Positions 26,995 through 35,922 of a DNA stretch of 64,000 bases are shown here, in pieces. The stretch spans positions 124,001 through 188,000 of the forward strand of contig NZ_JAQSDZ010000001.1 of the NCBI RefSeq assembly GCF_029946165.1. Reading direction: 5' to 3'. Position numbers and translations under genes: made by a program. Under the pieces are notes generated by a model, which was not told the origin of the DNA, ran no database searches, and saw only the letters and a list, made by a program, of their open reading frames with translations. This DNA comes from Methylotenera sp. Its GTDB lineage: Bacteria; Pseudomonadota; Gammaproteobacteria; Burkholderiales; Methylophilaceae. The stretch's first letter is position 1. Each line of letters opens with the position of its first letter.

Positions 26995-27025
26995 CAAAAA
27001 ACCCAGCAATCAGCTGGGTTTTTTG
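26995..27025. terminator. Bidirectional terminator between the redox cluster and typA
   Basis: A run, ACCCAGC (27001-27007), loop AATCA, GCTGGGT (27013-27019), T run. Works for both converging transcripts. Confidence 0.93.
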
Positions 27026-27046
27026 TTTAAAGCTAACCGTTAAGAA

Positions 27047-28855
27047 TTAGCCTTTAATTGAACGCTTACGCTCATGCTCAAGCAAGTAACGTTTACGGAT
27101 ACGAATAGTTTTCGGTGTAATTTCAACCAACTCATCATCATCAATAAACTCAACTGCAGATTCCAATGACAACGCAATTGGAGTAATCAAACGCACCGCT
27201 TCATCAGTACCTGATGAACGAATGTTAGTGAGCTGTTTACCTTTAATCGGGTTAACAATCAAATCGTTATCACGGCTGTGAATACCAATAATCATGCCTT
27301 CATACAATTTATCACCTGGAACTGTGAACATTTTACCGCGATCTTGCAACTTCCAAAGTGCATAAGCAACCGCTTCGCCACTTTCAGCTGAAATTAATAC
27401 ACCGTTACGACGACCTGGCATATCTGCTTTTACTGGTGCGTAATCATCAAACACATGGCCCATCAAACCTGTACCGCGTGTCATCGTTAAAAATTCACCC
27501 TGGAAACCAATCAAACCACGTGCAGGAATTCTATATTCCAAACGCGTACGGCCGTTACCATCTGATTCCATATTTTGCATTTCACCACGACGACGACCTA
27601 ATTCCTCCATCGCTGCACCTTGATGCTCATCTTCTACGTCAACCGTAAGGATTTCATACGGCTCACATTTTTCACCATTAATTTCACGGTAAACTACTTT
27701 TGGCTTACCTACAGCCATTTCGAAACCTTCACGACGCATATTTTCTAATAAAATCGTCAAATGCAACTCACCACGACCTGATACACGGAATACGTCTGCA
27801 TCTTCAGTATCTTCAACACGCAAGGCAACGTTCACTAATAGCTCTTTAGTTAAACGATCACGGATTTGACGTGAAGTAACGAATTTACCTTCTGTACCAG
27901 CTAATGGTGAAGTGTTCACCATAAAGTCCATGGTTAAGGTTGGCTCATCCACGCCTAAATGTGGCAAGCCTTTAGGATTTTCACGGTCACAAACAGTGAA
28001 GCCAATACCAATATCATCTAAACCTGAAATAATCACAATATCACCAGCTTCAGCTTCTTCAACCGCAACACGCTCTAAACCACGGAAACCAAGCACTTGG
28101 TTGATTTTACCTACAGCGATTTGTTTATCTTCATTCATCACTGTCACGGCTTGGCCAGGTTTGATTTTACCGTTAGTGATACGACCAACGCCTAAACGAC
28201 CTGTATAAGTAGAGTAATCTAATGCAGAAATTTGTAATTGAAGTGGTGCGCTGGTGTCGCCTTCTGGTGGCGCTACATGGCTCAAAATCGTTTCAAACAA
28301 AGCGCGCATATTGTCGCTAGGTGTTTTCATATCCAACATTGCATAACCATTGATTGCAGATGCGTAAACAACTGGGAAATCTAATTGCTCATCAGTTGCA
28401 CCTAAGTTAGCAAACAAATCAAAAGTTTGGTTTACAACCCAATCAGTACGCGCACCTGGACGGTCAACTTTATTAATTACCACGATTGGTTTTAAACCAA
28501 GCGCTAAAGCTTTTTTCGTCACGAAACGTGTTTGCGGCATAGGGCCTTCAACGGCATCTACTAAAAGAACAACACCATCAACCATACCTAATACGCGCTC
28601 AACCTCACCACCAAAGTCAGCATGGCCTGGGGTATCCACTACGTTAATATGTGTACCTTCATAGTTCAAGGCAGTATTTTTTGCCAAAATGGTAATGCCG
28701 CGTTCTTTTTCAATATCGCCGCTATCCATAACACGTTCAGACACAACTTGGTGTCCTGTAAACGTACCAGCTTGATGTAAAAGTTTATCAACCATAGTCG
28801 TTTTACCATGGTCAACGTGGGCGATAATTGCGATATTTCTTAAATTACGAGACAT
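27047..28855 (-). CDS. typA: Ribosome-associated GTPase TypA/BipA
   Basis: 602 residues of the translational GTPase family. G1 [10 protein letters not shown]2 region [13 protein letters not shown]3 [16 protein letters not shown]4 NKVDRPGAR, followed by EF-G-like domains II, III and V and the BipA-specific C-terminal domain ([18 protein letters not shown]). BipA acts in 50S assembly and stress adaptation, notably at low temperature. Intact, transcribed alone. Convergent with the redox cluster and divergent from the DEAD-box helicases. Confidence 0.97.
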   Translation of the reverse strand: MSRNLRNIAIIAHVDHGKTTMVDKLLHQAGTFTGHQVVSERVMDSGDIEKERGITILAKNTALNYEGTHINVVDTPGHADFGGEVERVLGMVDGVVLLVDAVEGPMPQTRFVTKKALALGLKPIVVINKVDRPGARTDWVVNQTFDLFANLGATDEQLDFPVVYASAINGYAMLDMKTPSDNMRALFETILSHVAPPEGDTSAPLQLQISALDYSTYTGRLGVGRITNGKIKPGQAVTVMNEDKQIAVGKINQVLGFRGLERVAVEEAEAGDIVIISGLDDIGIGFTVCDRENPKGLPHLGVDEPTLTMDFMVNTSPLAGTEGKFVTSRQIRDRLTKELLVNVALRVEDTEDADVFRVSGRGELHLTILLENMRREGFEMAVGKPKVVYREINGEKCEPYEILTVDVEDEHQGAAMEELGRRRGEMQNMESDGNGRTRLEYRIPARGLIGFQGEFLTMTRGTGLMGHVFDDYAPVKADMPGRRNGVLISAESGEAVAYALWKLQDRGKMFTVPGDKLYEGMIIGIHSRDNDLIVNPIKGKQLTNIRSSGTDEAVRLITPIALSLESAVEFIDDDELVEITPKTIRIRKRYLLEHERKRSIKG

Positions 28856-28934
28856 GAATTGCTACCAGTTCTATTGAAAGGCGGCGATTTTAACACAATA
28901 AATGTCTATTTCCTTTTACTAATGCAATTATTAT

Positions 28935-28962
28935 TTGACATTCTATTTTAAATGGTTATACT
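28935..28962 (+). promoter_or_regulatory. Near-consensus sigma-70 promoter (TTGACA-16-TATACT)
   Basis: TTGACA at 28935-28940 and TATACT at 28957-28962 with a 16-base spacer. Transcription should start near 28969, about 360 bases before the helicase start codon. Confidence 0.75.
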
Positions 28963-28968
28963 GCGCGC

Positions 28969-29327
28969 TTCATTCGCATTACGGCAATTTTGTAATGCTT
29001 GAATCATTGCCCTGACCCTTCTGTTGCTCGTGAAATATTGAAGCAACTATTCAAAAGGTTAAATTTGCAAGTTTGAATTTAATTTTTACTGGTTAGCGGC
29101 TGTGTCCGTGCGCTGGTAAAGATTATATTAGCTTGTTGATATTAAGTTAAATCAAAATGTCGTTCTCTCGACTTATAAGTGATTAACTTAACTAAACCAA
29201 ATATTCTCTGCGTTTATATTGCTCTTGAACATATGCTCAACTAATCGCATGTGCTCAAATGATATGCCCGTTTTTACTTAGCGCCCTTTTTATTGTTTTT
29301 ATGAAACAGCTTTTGAAAGGGACTACT
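28969..29327 (+). promoter_or_regulatory. Long 5' leader of the DEAD-box helicase gene
   Basis: About 360 bases without a convincing ORF between the strong promoter and the first helicase. Long structured leaders are common for cold-induced helicase and cold-shock genes, where they control stability and translation. It could also release a small RNA. I recognise no known RNA family in it. Confidence 0.45.
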
Positions 29328-31172
29328 TTGTCTTTTGAATCACTAAATCTTGATAATGCCTTACTTCGTGCTATTGAAGAATCTGGCTACACCACACCAA
29401 CCGCTATTCAATCACAAGCTATTCCAGTTGTGACTGCAGGCCACGATTTGATGGCTTCTGCCCAAACTGGTACAGGTAAAACCGCAGCATTTATGTTGCC
29501 AGCGCTAAACTTATTAGCCACTCCACACGAATTAAAAAGCCGCGGCCCACGTATTTTGGTATTAGTACCAACTCGTGAACTTGCAACACAAGTAAACGAA
29601 GCTGCACGTAAATACGGTAAATTCATCCGCGCACGTACAGTAAGTATCGTTGGCGGCATGCCTTACCCATTACAAAATAAATTACTATCACAACCATTAG
29701 ATATTCTAGTGGCAACGCCAGGTCGTTTACTTGATCATATGGAACGTGGTCGTATCGATTTATCACGTTTGCAAATGTTGATATTAGATGAAGCTGACCG
29801 TATGTTAGACATGGGTTTCTTGCCTGATGTTGAGCGTATTTGTGAGCAATTATCTGCTGAACGTCAAACACTATTGTTCTCTGCAACTTTAGATGGCGAC
29901 ATTGCACGTGTGGCTAAACAAATTCTTAAAAATCCAAAAACAATCCAAGTGGCTGGCCAAAAAGAAAAACATGCCAACATTGAGCAACGTTTGCACTATG
30001 TTGATGACATGACACATAAAAACAAATTGCTTGAGCATTTATTAATTGCTCCTGAAGTTAACCAAGTAATTATTTTCACTAGCACTAAACGCCATTGCGA
30101 TGTGTTAGCTGAAGATTTATACGCTGCTGGTCACAAAACAGCGGCTTTGCATGGTGATATGACTCAAGGTGCGCGTAACCGTACATTGACAAAATTACGT
30201 CAAGGCGATGTAAAAGTTTTAGTAGCGACTGATGTTGCTGCTCGTGGTATCGATATTAATGGTATCAGCCACGTGATTAACTACGACTTACCAAAATTTG
30301 CTGAGGATTATGTACACCGTATCGGTCGTACTGGTCGTGCTGGTAAAACTGGTATTGCGATTTCTTTCGCATCAAATATGGATCGTCATATCTTACGTAA
30401 AATTGAACAATTCACTGGCAACCGTATGGAACCAGGTGTCGTTGAAGGCTTTGAGCCAAAACGTGCAATGAAAATGGATGGTCCAAGTAATGGTCGTGGT
30501 GATCGTGGTGATATTCGCCGTGATGCACATAAACCAGGTGGTCGCGGTGGATTTAAACCACGTGATGACCGTGGCGGTAATGACAGAGGTGGTTTTAACA
30601 ACCGTAACAGCGAGCCTCGTGGTGACCGTCCAAGCTTTAGTCGTGACAGCAGCAGCCGTGATGAAAACCGTGGCAACCGTGAGTCAGCGCCGCGTGAAAC
30701 GAATGGTAACTCAGCAGGTTACGCTGGCCGCACTGAAAGACCTTCTGGCGACCGTCCACGTAGCTTTGGTGATCGTAACGCAAGTGGCGATCGTAGCCGT
30801 TCTGAACGTCCAAGTGGTGACCGTAGTTTTGGTGACCGTGCTAATGCAGGCGCACCTAACCGCAGCTTTGGCGATAGCGTAGCTTTCGGCAAAAAACCTT
30901 TCTCACGTGACGGCGCTAGCGCTCCACGTAGCGAAGACAACCGTGATAGCCGTGGTAACCGCCCAGATGCAAACCGTGGTGACAACCGTGTGCTAGGCGC
31001 TCGTTATGAAGGCCGCAATGACGCACCTCGTGGTGATCGTTCAAGCGCTCCTTCACGTGACTCTCGTGCTGACAATCGCCCTTCTGGTCGCCCAAACAGC
31101 GATTCACGTAGCTTCGGCAATGCGAATGCTGGTGGTAGCGGTGCTCCACGTCGCCCACGTAGCTTCGCTTAA
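29328..31172 (+). CDS. DEAD-box RNA helicase with Arg/Gly-rich tail (RhlE-like)
   Basis: 614 residues from TTG at 29328, chosen because AAAGGGA lies five bases upstream and LSFESLNLDNALLRAIEESG is the normal N-terminus. The frame is open to an ATG at 29259 with no ribosome site. Core motifs: Q motif (TPTAIQSQAIPV), ASAQTGTGKTA, PTRELA, LDEADRMLDMGF, SATLDG, ATDVAARGIDI, HRIGRTGRAGKTG. Residues about 385-614 are a disordered tail rich in Arg, Gly, Asp and Ser (GGRGGFKPRDDRGGNDRGGF), the kind that binds RNA and promotes condensates. Probable roles are ribosome assembly or RNA decay at low temperature. Confidence 0.93.
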   Translation: MSFESLNLDNALLRAIEESGYTTPTAIQSQAIPVVTAGHDLMASAQTGTGKTAAFMLPALNLLATPHELKSRGPRILVLVPTRELATQVNEAARKYGKFIRARTVSIVGGMPYPLQNKLLSQPLDILVATPGRLLDHMERGRIDLSRLQMLILDEADRMLDMGFLPDVERICEQLSAERQTLLFSATLDGDIARVAKQILKNPKTIQVAGQKEKHANIEQRLHYVDDMTHKNKLLEHLLIAPEVNQVIIFTSTKRHCDVLAEDLYAAGHKTAALHGDMTQGARNRTLTKLRQGDVKVLVATDVAARGIDINGISHVINYDLPKFAEDYVHRIGRTGRAGKTGIAISFASNMDRHILRKIEQFTGNRMEPGVVEGFEPKRAMKMDGPSNGRGDRGDIRRDAHKPGGRGGFKPRDDRGGNDRGGFNNRNSEPRGDRPSFSRDSSSRDENRGNRESAPRETNGNSAGYAGRTERPSGDRPRSFGDRNASGDRSRSERPSGDRSFGDRANAGAPNRSFGDSVAFGKKPFSRDGASAPRSEDNRDSRGNRPDANRGDNRVLGARYEGRNDAPRGDRSSAPSRDSRADNRPSGRPNSDSRSFGNANAGGSGAPRRPRSFA

Positions 31173-31210
31173 GTTATTGACGTAAACCTTAATTGAACAG
31201 TACCCAACCA

Positions 31211-32611
31211 ATGACAGAAACAGTAATTTTAGACAATCTCGCTTTTACAGACTTAGGGTTAGCGCCAGAACTACTTAAAGCGCTCACTGAATCTGGTTAC
31301 ACCAAACCTACGCCAATTCAAGCACAGGCAATCCCTGTGGCTTTGGCTGGGGGCGATTTAATGGCGGGCGCGCAAACTGGAACAGGTAAAACTGCAGCGT
31401 TTGCGCTACCTTTGTTACAAAAATTACTGCCACTGGCAAGCGCAAGTGCTTCACCTGCAAAACACCCAGTCCGCGCGTTGATTTTAACGCCAACACGTGA
31501 ATTGGCGATTCAGGTTGAAGAAAGTGTAAAAGCGTATGCAAAACATACGCCACTACGCTCACTTGTTGTTTATGGTGGTGTAGATATCAAAACCCAAACA
31601 CCACATTTAAAAACAGGTGTAGAAGTTTTGGTCGCCACGCCAGGTCGTTTGTTGGATCATATTGAGCAAAAAACTATTCAGCTAAATCAGGTACAGATTT
31701 TAGTACTTGATGAAGCCGATAGAATGTTAGACATGGGCTTTATGCCTGATTTAAAAAGAATTTTGGCGTTGCTACCTAAGCAGCGTCAAAATTTAATGTT
31801 TTCAGCTACATTTTCAAATGACATTAAAAAATTAGCCGATGAGTTTTTAACGAAACCTCAGTTGATTGAAGTCGCGCGTAGCAATGCGACCAATGATAAC
31901 GTGACGCAAAAAGTCTACGAAGTCGCACAAAGTGATAAAGAAACGCTGTTAATACAGCTATTAAAAGCCGCTAACGCGAGTCAGGTGATTATATTCACCA
32001 AAACCAAAATTACCGCCAGCCGCCTAAGCCGTAGCTTAGCGCGTGAAGGCATTGCCGCTGATGCCATTCATGGGGACAAAACCCAGCAGGAACGCATTAA
32101 AGCCTTAGATGGTTTTAAAGCAGGTACCATCACTGCCTTAGTTGCAACCGATGTTGCCGCACGTGGTTTAGATATTAGCGAATTACCGATGGTGATTAAC
32201 TACGAAATTCCAAGTGCGCCAGAAGATTATGTACACCGTATCGGTCGTACAGGCCGCGCTGGTGCCTTAGGCATTGCCATTTCTTTTGTAAGCCCAGAAG
32301 AAGATAAATACATCGTTGAAATCGAAAAACTGATTAAACGCCAAATTCCAAAAGAGACCGTTGCGCTTGACAAACCAAGCAGTAAAGCACGCCCAACAAG
32401 TAGCAAAGAGTCCAGTTACAAATCAAACCATGCACAAGATGCAAGTGCGACTAAACGCATGCCTCCTAAAAAGAAAAGCAGCGACCCTTGGTTTGACAAG
32501 CCTTACGAAGCTTCAACTGCACCGACTAATGCTAGGCTTGCCGCCAAACCGATTATTGCTAATAAAACACCTATTGCAGCACTGCTTGGTGGATTAAGAA
32601 TTAATAAGTAA
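31211..32611 (+). CDS. Second DEAD-box RNA helicase (RhlE-like)
   Basis: 466 residues from the ATG at 31211. A TTG at 31193 is an alternative start, and neither has a strong ribosome site. Motifs: FTDLGLAPELLKALTESGYT, TPIQAQAIPV, AGAQTGTGKTAA, PTRELAIQ, LDEADRMLDMGF, SATFSND, ATDVAARGLDI, HRIGRTGRAG. The tail is Lys/Ser-rich and short, unlike the Arg/Gly tail of the preceding paralogue. The two genes are 38 bases apart and likely share the upstream promoter, pointing to tandem duplication and divergence of tails. Confidence 0.92.
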   Translation: MTETVILDNLAFTDLGLAPELLKALTESGYTKPTPIQAQAIPVALAGGDLMAGAQTGTGKTAAFALPLLQKLLPLASASASPAKHPVRALILTPTRELAIQVEESVKAYAKHTPLRSLVVYGGVDIKTQTPHLKTGVEVLVATPGRLLDHIEQKTIQLNQVQILVLDEADRMLDMGFMPDLKRILALLPKQRQNLMFSATFSNDIKKLADEFLTKPQLIEVARSNATNDNVTQKVYEVAQSDKETLLIQLLKAANASQVIIFTKTKITASRLSRSLAREGIAADAIHGDKTQQERIKALDGFKAGTITALVATDVAARGLDISELPMVINYEIPSAPEDYVHRIGRTGRAGALGIAISFVSPEEDKYIVEIEKLIKRQIPKETVALDKPSSKARPTSSKESSYKSNHAQDASATKRMPPKKKSSDPWFDKPYEASTAPTNARLAAKPIIANKTPIAALLGGLRINK

Positions 32612-32631
32612 TTGTAGATAAGTAAATTGTA

Positions 32632-33318
32632 GTGAGCTCCAAACTATCAAAATTCCTATGGAATATATTGACTGGTTTGGGCCAGCTACTGCATCAAATT
32701 TCTCCCCCCCGCTGGCTGCGCAGATCGTTCTATTTCTGCGCTGTAACTGGTGCTTTAGTTTATTTAAGCATCTTCATCACCATTGGCAACTACGCCAAGC
32801 AGCTCATCAAAACTCCTCCGACGCAAAAAGCTGATACCGCGCTTATTTTAGGCAATCGTGCCTATTTAAATGATAAACCTAACCCCTGCCTGACTGGTCG
32901 CGTGGATGAAGGACTCTTGTTGGCTCAACAAGGCATAGTGAGCACATTACTAATGTCTGGTGGCTTGGACTACGAAGATAATCGTATAGAAGCACGAGTA
33001 ATGGAGACTCACGCTAGAAACAAAGGTTTCCAAGGGGGAATATTAGTTGAATCACGCTCTAGCTCAACATTAGAAAACTTAACATTTTCTCGCTCTATTT
33101 TAGAGACTGCTGGCATCAAACAAATCATTATTACTTCTGAGCCCTACCATATGTGGCGCGTTAAGAAGCTAGTTGAGGCTGGTCACATGGGTCAAAAAAT
33201 TAATGTGAGTTACGCGGCTGCACCAAGCCAATGCTGGGTTAGTTGGGGTATGGCATTCAAAGGTGCTCTGCGCGAACCGCTAGCAGTGATTAATAATTAT
33301 GTTAAAGGCTACTTTTAG
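32632..33318 (+). CDS. SanA/YdcF-like DUF218 membrane protein
   Basis: 228 residues from a GTG start. One N-terminal membrane span (FYFCAVTGALVYLSIFITI) precedes a DUF218 domain: ADTALILGNRAYLNDKPNPC, LTGRVDEGLLLAQQG, LLMSGG, E-A-x-VMETHA, LVESRSSSTLENLTFS, IIITSEPYHMWRV. E. coli SanA affects vancomycin exclusion and envelope permeability at high temperature; the chemistry is unknown. It overlaps the convergent PEP-CTERM gene by 17 bases. Confidence 0.88.
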   Translation: MSSKLSKFLWNILTGLGQLLHQISPPRWLRRSFYFCAVTGALVYLSIFITIGNYAKQLIKTPPTQKADTALILGNRAYLNDKPNPCLTGRVDEGLLLAQQGIVSTLLMSGGLDYEDNRIEARVMETHARNKGFQGGILVESRSSSTLENLTFSRSILETAGIKQIIITSEPYHMWRVKKLVEAGHMGQKINVSYAAAPSQCWVSWGMAFKGALREPLAVINNYVKGYF

Positions 33319-33847
33319 CACTTTCACTAAATACAGTGTCAGTTAGTTTAAAATAAGAGGTACGTCTGTGCGCAACAAAGGCCATTAATATTAGCCCAGC
33401 AAACATCATGCTGTAGGTTTCTGGCTCAGGTCCAACTTCAATATTTTGGTTGATATTTAATACCGCATAATTACCATAACTGTTATTAGTATCCTTTGGC
33501 ACACTTGAAACAGGACTCAAAAATACCTCACCTTCACTACCGTAGCTTAGCTTTGAAGAAGCGGCTACACGTGAACTTTCGTTCTGAAGACCAGCAGTTA
33601 AATAAGCAGCGCTAAAGGATCTGTGTTTTGGGTATCCAAGCACAGTAATGGCATTATTATCGTTCGAAGCTTCATCCACAAAACTTACACTAGATGTGTC
33701 ATCACCAAACCAAGAACTCCATCCGGAGAGTGTATTACTAGGAGAGTATGTCAGAGTGGAATCTTTAGTTTGACTTGCTTTAACGCCTACAGATAAGCTT
33801 AAAGCTAAGAACACAGTTGAGTATATGGTAAGAAATTTAATTCTCAT
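33302..33847 (-). CDS. PEP-CTERM sorting-signal protein with C-terminal extension
   Basis: 181 residues: signal peptide (MRIKFLTIYSTVFLALSLSV, cleavage near VKA-SQ), a Ser/Thr/Asn-rich exported body and the PEP-CTERM signal PEPETYSMMFAGLILMAFVA followed by HRR. This tail directs recognition by exosortase and attachment to the surface or to exopolysaccharide. Unusually, about 18 residues follow the basic cluster, whereas most family members end within a few residues. Exosortase genes are not in the window. Confidence 0.88.
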   Translation of the reverse strand: MRIKFLTIYSTVFLALSLSVGVKASQTKDSTLTYSPSNTLSGWSSWFGDDTSSVSFVDEASNDNNAITVLGYPKHRSFSAAYLTAGLQNESSRVAASSKLSYGSEGEVFLSPVSSVPKDTNNSYGNYAVLNINQNIEVGPEPETYSMMFAGLILMAFVAHRRTSYFKLTDTVFSESAKSSL

Positions 33848-34182
33848 GGGGGTCTCCGTATATTAAGATAAAACCCCTAATTTGTTTATAACTTTAGGTA
33901 TTCTAAGAACTTTTGTTAAGAATTAGCTCAACTGAACCAGATACTAAAATCATAAAGCGATGCTTGGCTTATTTTTATTGAATAGTTGAAATTATCTATA
34001 TTCATTTGTGCCGCTACCCCGAAAAGTATCATAATTTTGCGATGCTAATCAAGAAATTTTTAGTAAAAAATCAATAACAAATGTTACAAAATGTTAAACT
34101 AGCCTTGTTTCAAACTCATCCTTATAGTAAAAGAAATAGCTCAATACAATCACTTACAAATATGCAAATTATTTGTATGTTA
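33848..34182. other. Intergenic space with no gene seen
   Basis: AT-rich spacer between the PEP-CTERM gene and pgl, both on the minus strand. It should contain the PEP-CTERM promoter. I looked for a sigma-54 type -24/-12 element, known for some PEP-CTERM genes, and did not find one. Confidence 0.4.
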
Positions 34183-34230
34183 TTGCACTTTTACATCATT
34201 GCACCTGTATATCATTGCACTTGTACATCA
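34183..34230. repeat. Three tandem 16-bp repeats at the 3' end of pgl
   Basis: TTGCACTTTTACATCA, TTGCACCTGTATATCA and TTGCACTTGTACATCA lie head to tail. The third and part of the second encode the last codons and stop of pgl, so the repeat grew out of the coding end. Confidence 0.85.
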
Positions 34231-34898
34231 TAACAATAAATATCTACACCATTCGTTGGCGAAATTAAAGTCGCGGGTATTTTCACTCCTTTACGCCAAT
34301 TATCCACTGCCTCCTGTTTACCAGCGCCAGTGACCATAAAAATAACCTCATGCGCATTATTTAAGCGATTTTGGCTAACAGTGACTCGCTCTGCTGGCGG
34401 TTTGGGAGAGTTAAAAACTGGAACAGCATCTGCACTATTGTCTACCTCATGATTCGGAAATAAAGAGGCAGTGTGTCCATCTTCCCCCAAACCTAATAAC
34501 ACCAGATCAAAAGTTGGTGCTCCAGTTAATGTTTCAGCATAGGCTTTTGCCCCTTCAATAGGCCCCAACTCAGCAGGTATATGGTGAACTTGCTGCTCTG
34601 GTATATCGACGTGATCGAGCCAAACCTGATTTGCCATCAAACTATTTCGATCCTCATGATCAATAGGTAAACAGCGCTCATCACCATGGTAAATATGCCA
34701 TTTTGACCAATCCATAGGTAAATCACGTAATACGCTGTAGATGGCTCTGGGCGTGTTTCCGCCTGCAAGGATGATTGAAAATTGACCACGCTTAGCAATA
34801 GCTTCATTAGCGCTTTTAACAATAGCGTCACAAACACCTTGCCTTAATGACTCCATAGTTTCAAAGCTCTGCCATCTGTCGATACTTTTTTCCTGCAT
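34212..34898 (-). CDS. pgl: 6-phosphogluconolactonase
   Basis: Hydrolyses 6-phosphogluconolactone made by glucose-6-phosphate dehydrogenase (zwf, 35923). 228 residues with the usual blocks FSIILAGGNTPRAIYSVL, WHIYHGDERCLP, NSLMANQVWL, LVLLGLGEDGHTASLFP and VIFMVTGAGKQEAV. In RuMP-cycle methylotrophs this reaction belongs to the cyclic oxidation of formaldehyde and supplies NAD(P)H. The last residues (DVQVQ) and stop are encoded by a tandem repeat. Confidence 0.95.
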   Translation of the reverse strand: MQEKSIDRWQSFETMESLRQGVCDAIVKSANEAIAKRGQFSIILAGGNTPRAIYSVLRDLPMDWSKWHIYHGDERCLPIDHEDRNSLMANQVWLDHVDIPEQQVHHIPAELGPIEGAKAYAETLTGAPTFDLVLLGLGEDGHTASLFPNHEVDNSADAVPVFNSPKPPAERVTVSQNRLNNAHEVIFMVTGAGKQEAVDNWRKGVKIPATLISPTNGVDIYCYDVQVQ

Positions 34899-35059
34899 TA
34901 CTGCTCATTTCAATATCAAAAATTAAGTAGACCGAATTTGACACGAAATCGACAAAATTGTCATGCTTTTTATACTTTTTCTATCAAACCACTGTATGAA
35001 TTTGCCTGCTTGCTTTATCATATATGGTTACTGAAAATAGCTTCTATTTGGAACAGAAA

Positions 35060-35848
35060 ATGTTAATTAAAGACAGTGAAGTTGTTGATCTTAATACACC
35101 AACGGGTGAAATGCGCGCACATATATTCCGCCCGGCAGCGCCAGGGAAATATCCTGCAGTTTTGATGTTTTCTGAAATTTTCCAAGTTACAGCCCCCATT
35201 CGCCGTACAGCAGCAATGCTAGCTGGCCACGGTTTTATTGTTGCGTGCCCAGAAATCTATCATGAGTTTGAACCGCTAGGCACTGTGCTCGCATACGATG
35301 AGGCTGGCACAACGCGCGGAAATGAACTAAAAACCACCAAACCTGTAGATGCTTACGATAGTGATGCTAAAGCTGTGTTGGATTATTTAAAATCACGTAG
35401 CGACTGCACTGGCCGTTTAGGCGTAATGGGCATCTGTATAGGCGGCCACCTTGCCTTTCGAGCTGCAATGAACCCAGAAGTACGGGCAGCGGTATGTTTT
35501 TATGCGACAGATATACACAAAAAATCTTTAGGTTTAGGTAAAAACGATAACTCATTAGAGCGTGCAGGTGAAATTAAAGGTGAGTTGCTACATATTTGGG
35601 GGCGCCAAGACCCTCACGTGCCGTTAGAAGGCCGCAATATGGTAAAAGCGCGCCTTGATGAAGTTGGCACGCGCTACACTTGGCATGAGTTTAATGGTCA
35701 ACACGCATTCATGCGCGATGAAGGTCATCGTTATGACCCTGCACTCTCGCGCTTAAGCTGGGATTTATTGTTAGAAGTATTCAATCGCCGCTTAGGCTGG
35801 GGTGATTTGGATATGGAATCAGAAGGCTCCGCAGAAGCTCGTCATTAG
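35060..35848 (+). CDS. Dienelactone hydrolase family protein
   Basis: 262 residues from the ATG at 35060, which has GGA eight bases upstream; the frame opens at 35024 without a ribosome site. Alpha/beta-hydrolase with the dienelactone hydrolase triad: nucleophilic Cys in MGICIGGHLAF, Asp in WGRQDPHVPL and His in GQHAFMRDEG. A conserved glutamate region (MFSEIFQVTAPIRRTAAMLA) is present. The substrate in this organism is unknown. Between pgl and zwf it might act on sugar lactones, but that is a guess. Confidence 0.85.
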   Translation: MLIKDSEVVDLNTPTGEMRAHIFRPAAPGKYPAVLMFSEIFQVTAPIRRTAAMLAGHGFIVACPEIYHEFEPLGTVLAYDEAGTTRGNELKTTKPVDAYDSDAKAVLDYLKSRSDCTGRLGVMGICIGGHLAFRAAMNPEVRAAVCFYATDIHKKSLGLGKNDNSLERAGEIKGELLHIWGRQDPHVPLEGRNMVKARLDEVGTRYTWHEFNGQHAFMRDEGHRYDPALSRLSWDLLLEVFNRRLGWGDLDMESEGSAEARH

Positions 35849-35922
35849 TAATATCCATTTAACTTATACAATAATTAAAATTACATACTTTTCAAAATCC
35901 AATTTAAGGTTTTACTCACATC

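Noticed and set aside
30478-31158. Long open frames on both strands inside the helicase tail
   Set aside because: They are by-products of the repetitive Arg/Gly/Asp codons in the real frame; their products are low-complexity Val/Leu/Arg/Ser or His-rich and unlike any protein.
33848-34182. Sigma-54 promoter for the PEP-CTERM gene
   Set aside because: No GG-N10-GC element was found at a suitable distance on the minus strand.
34183-34230. Possible CRISPR array
   Set aside because: Only three head-to-tail 16-bp units with no spacers and no cas genes; a simple tandem repeat.
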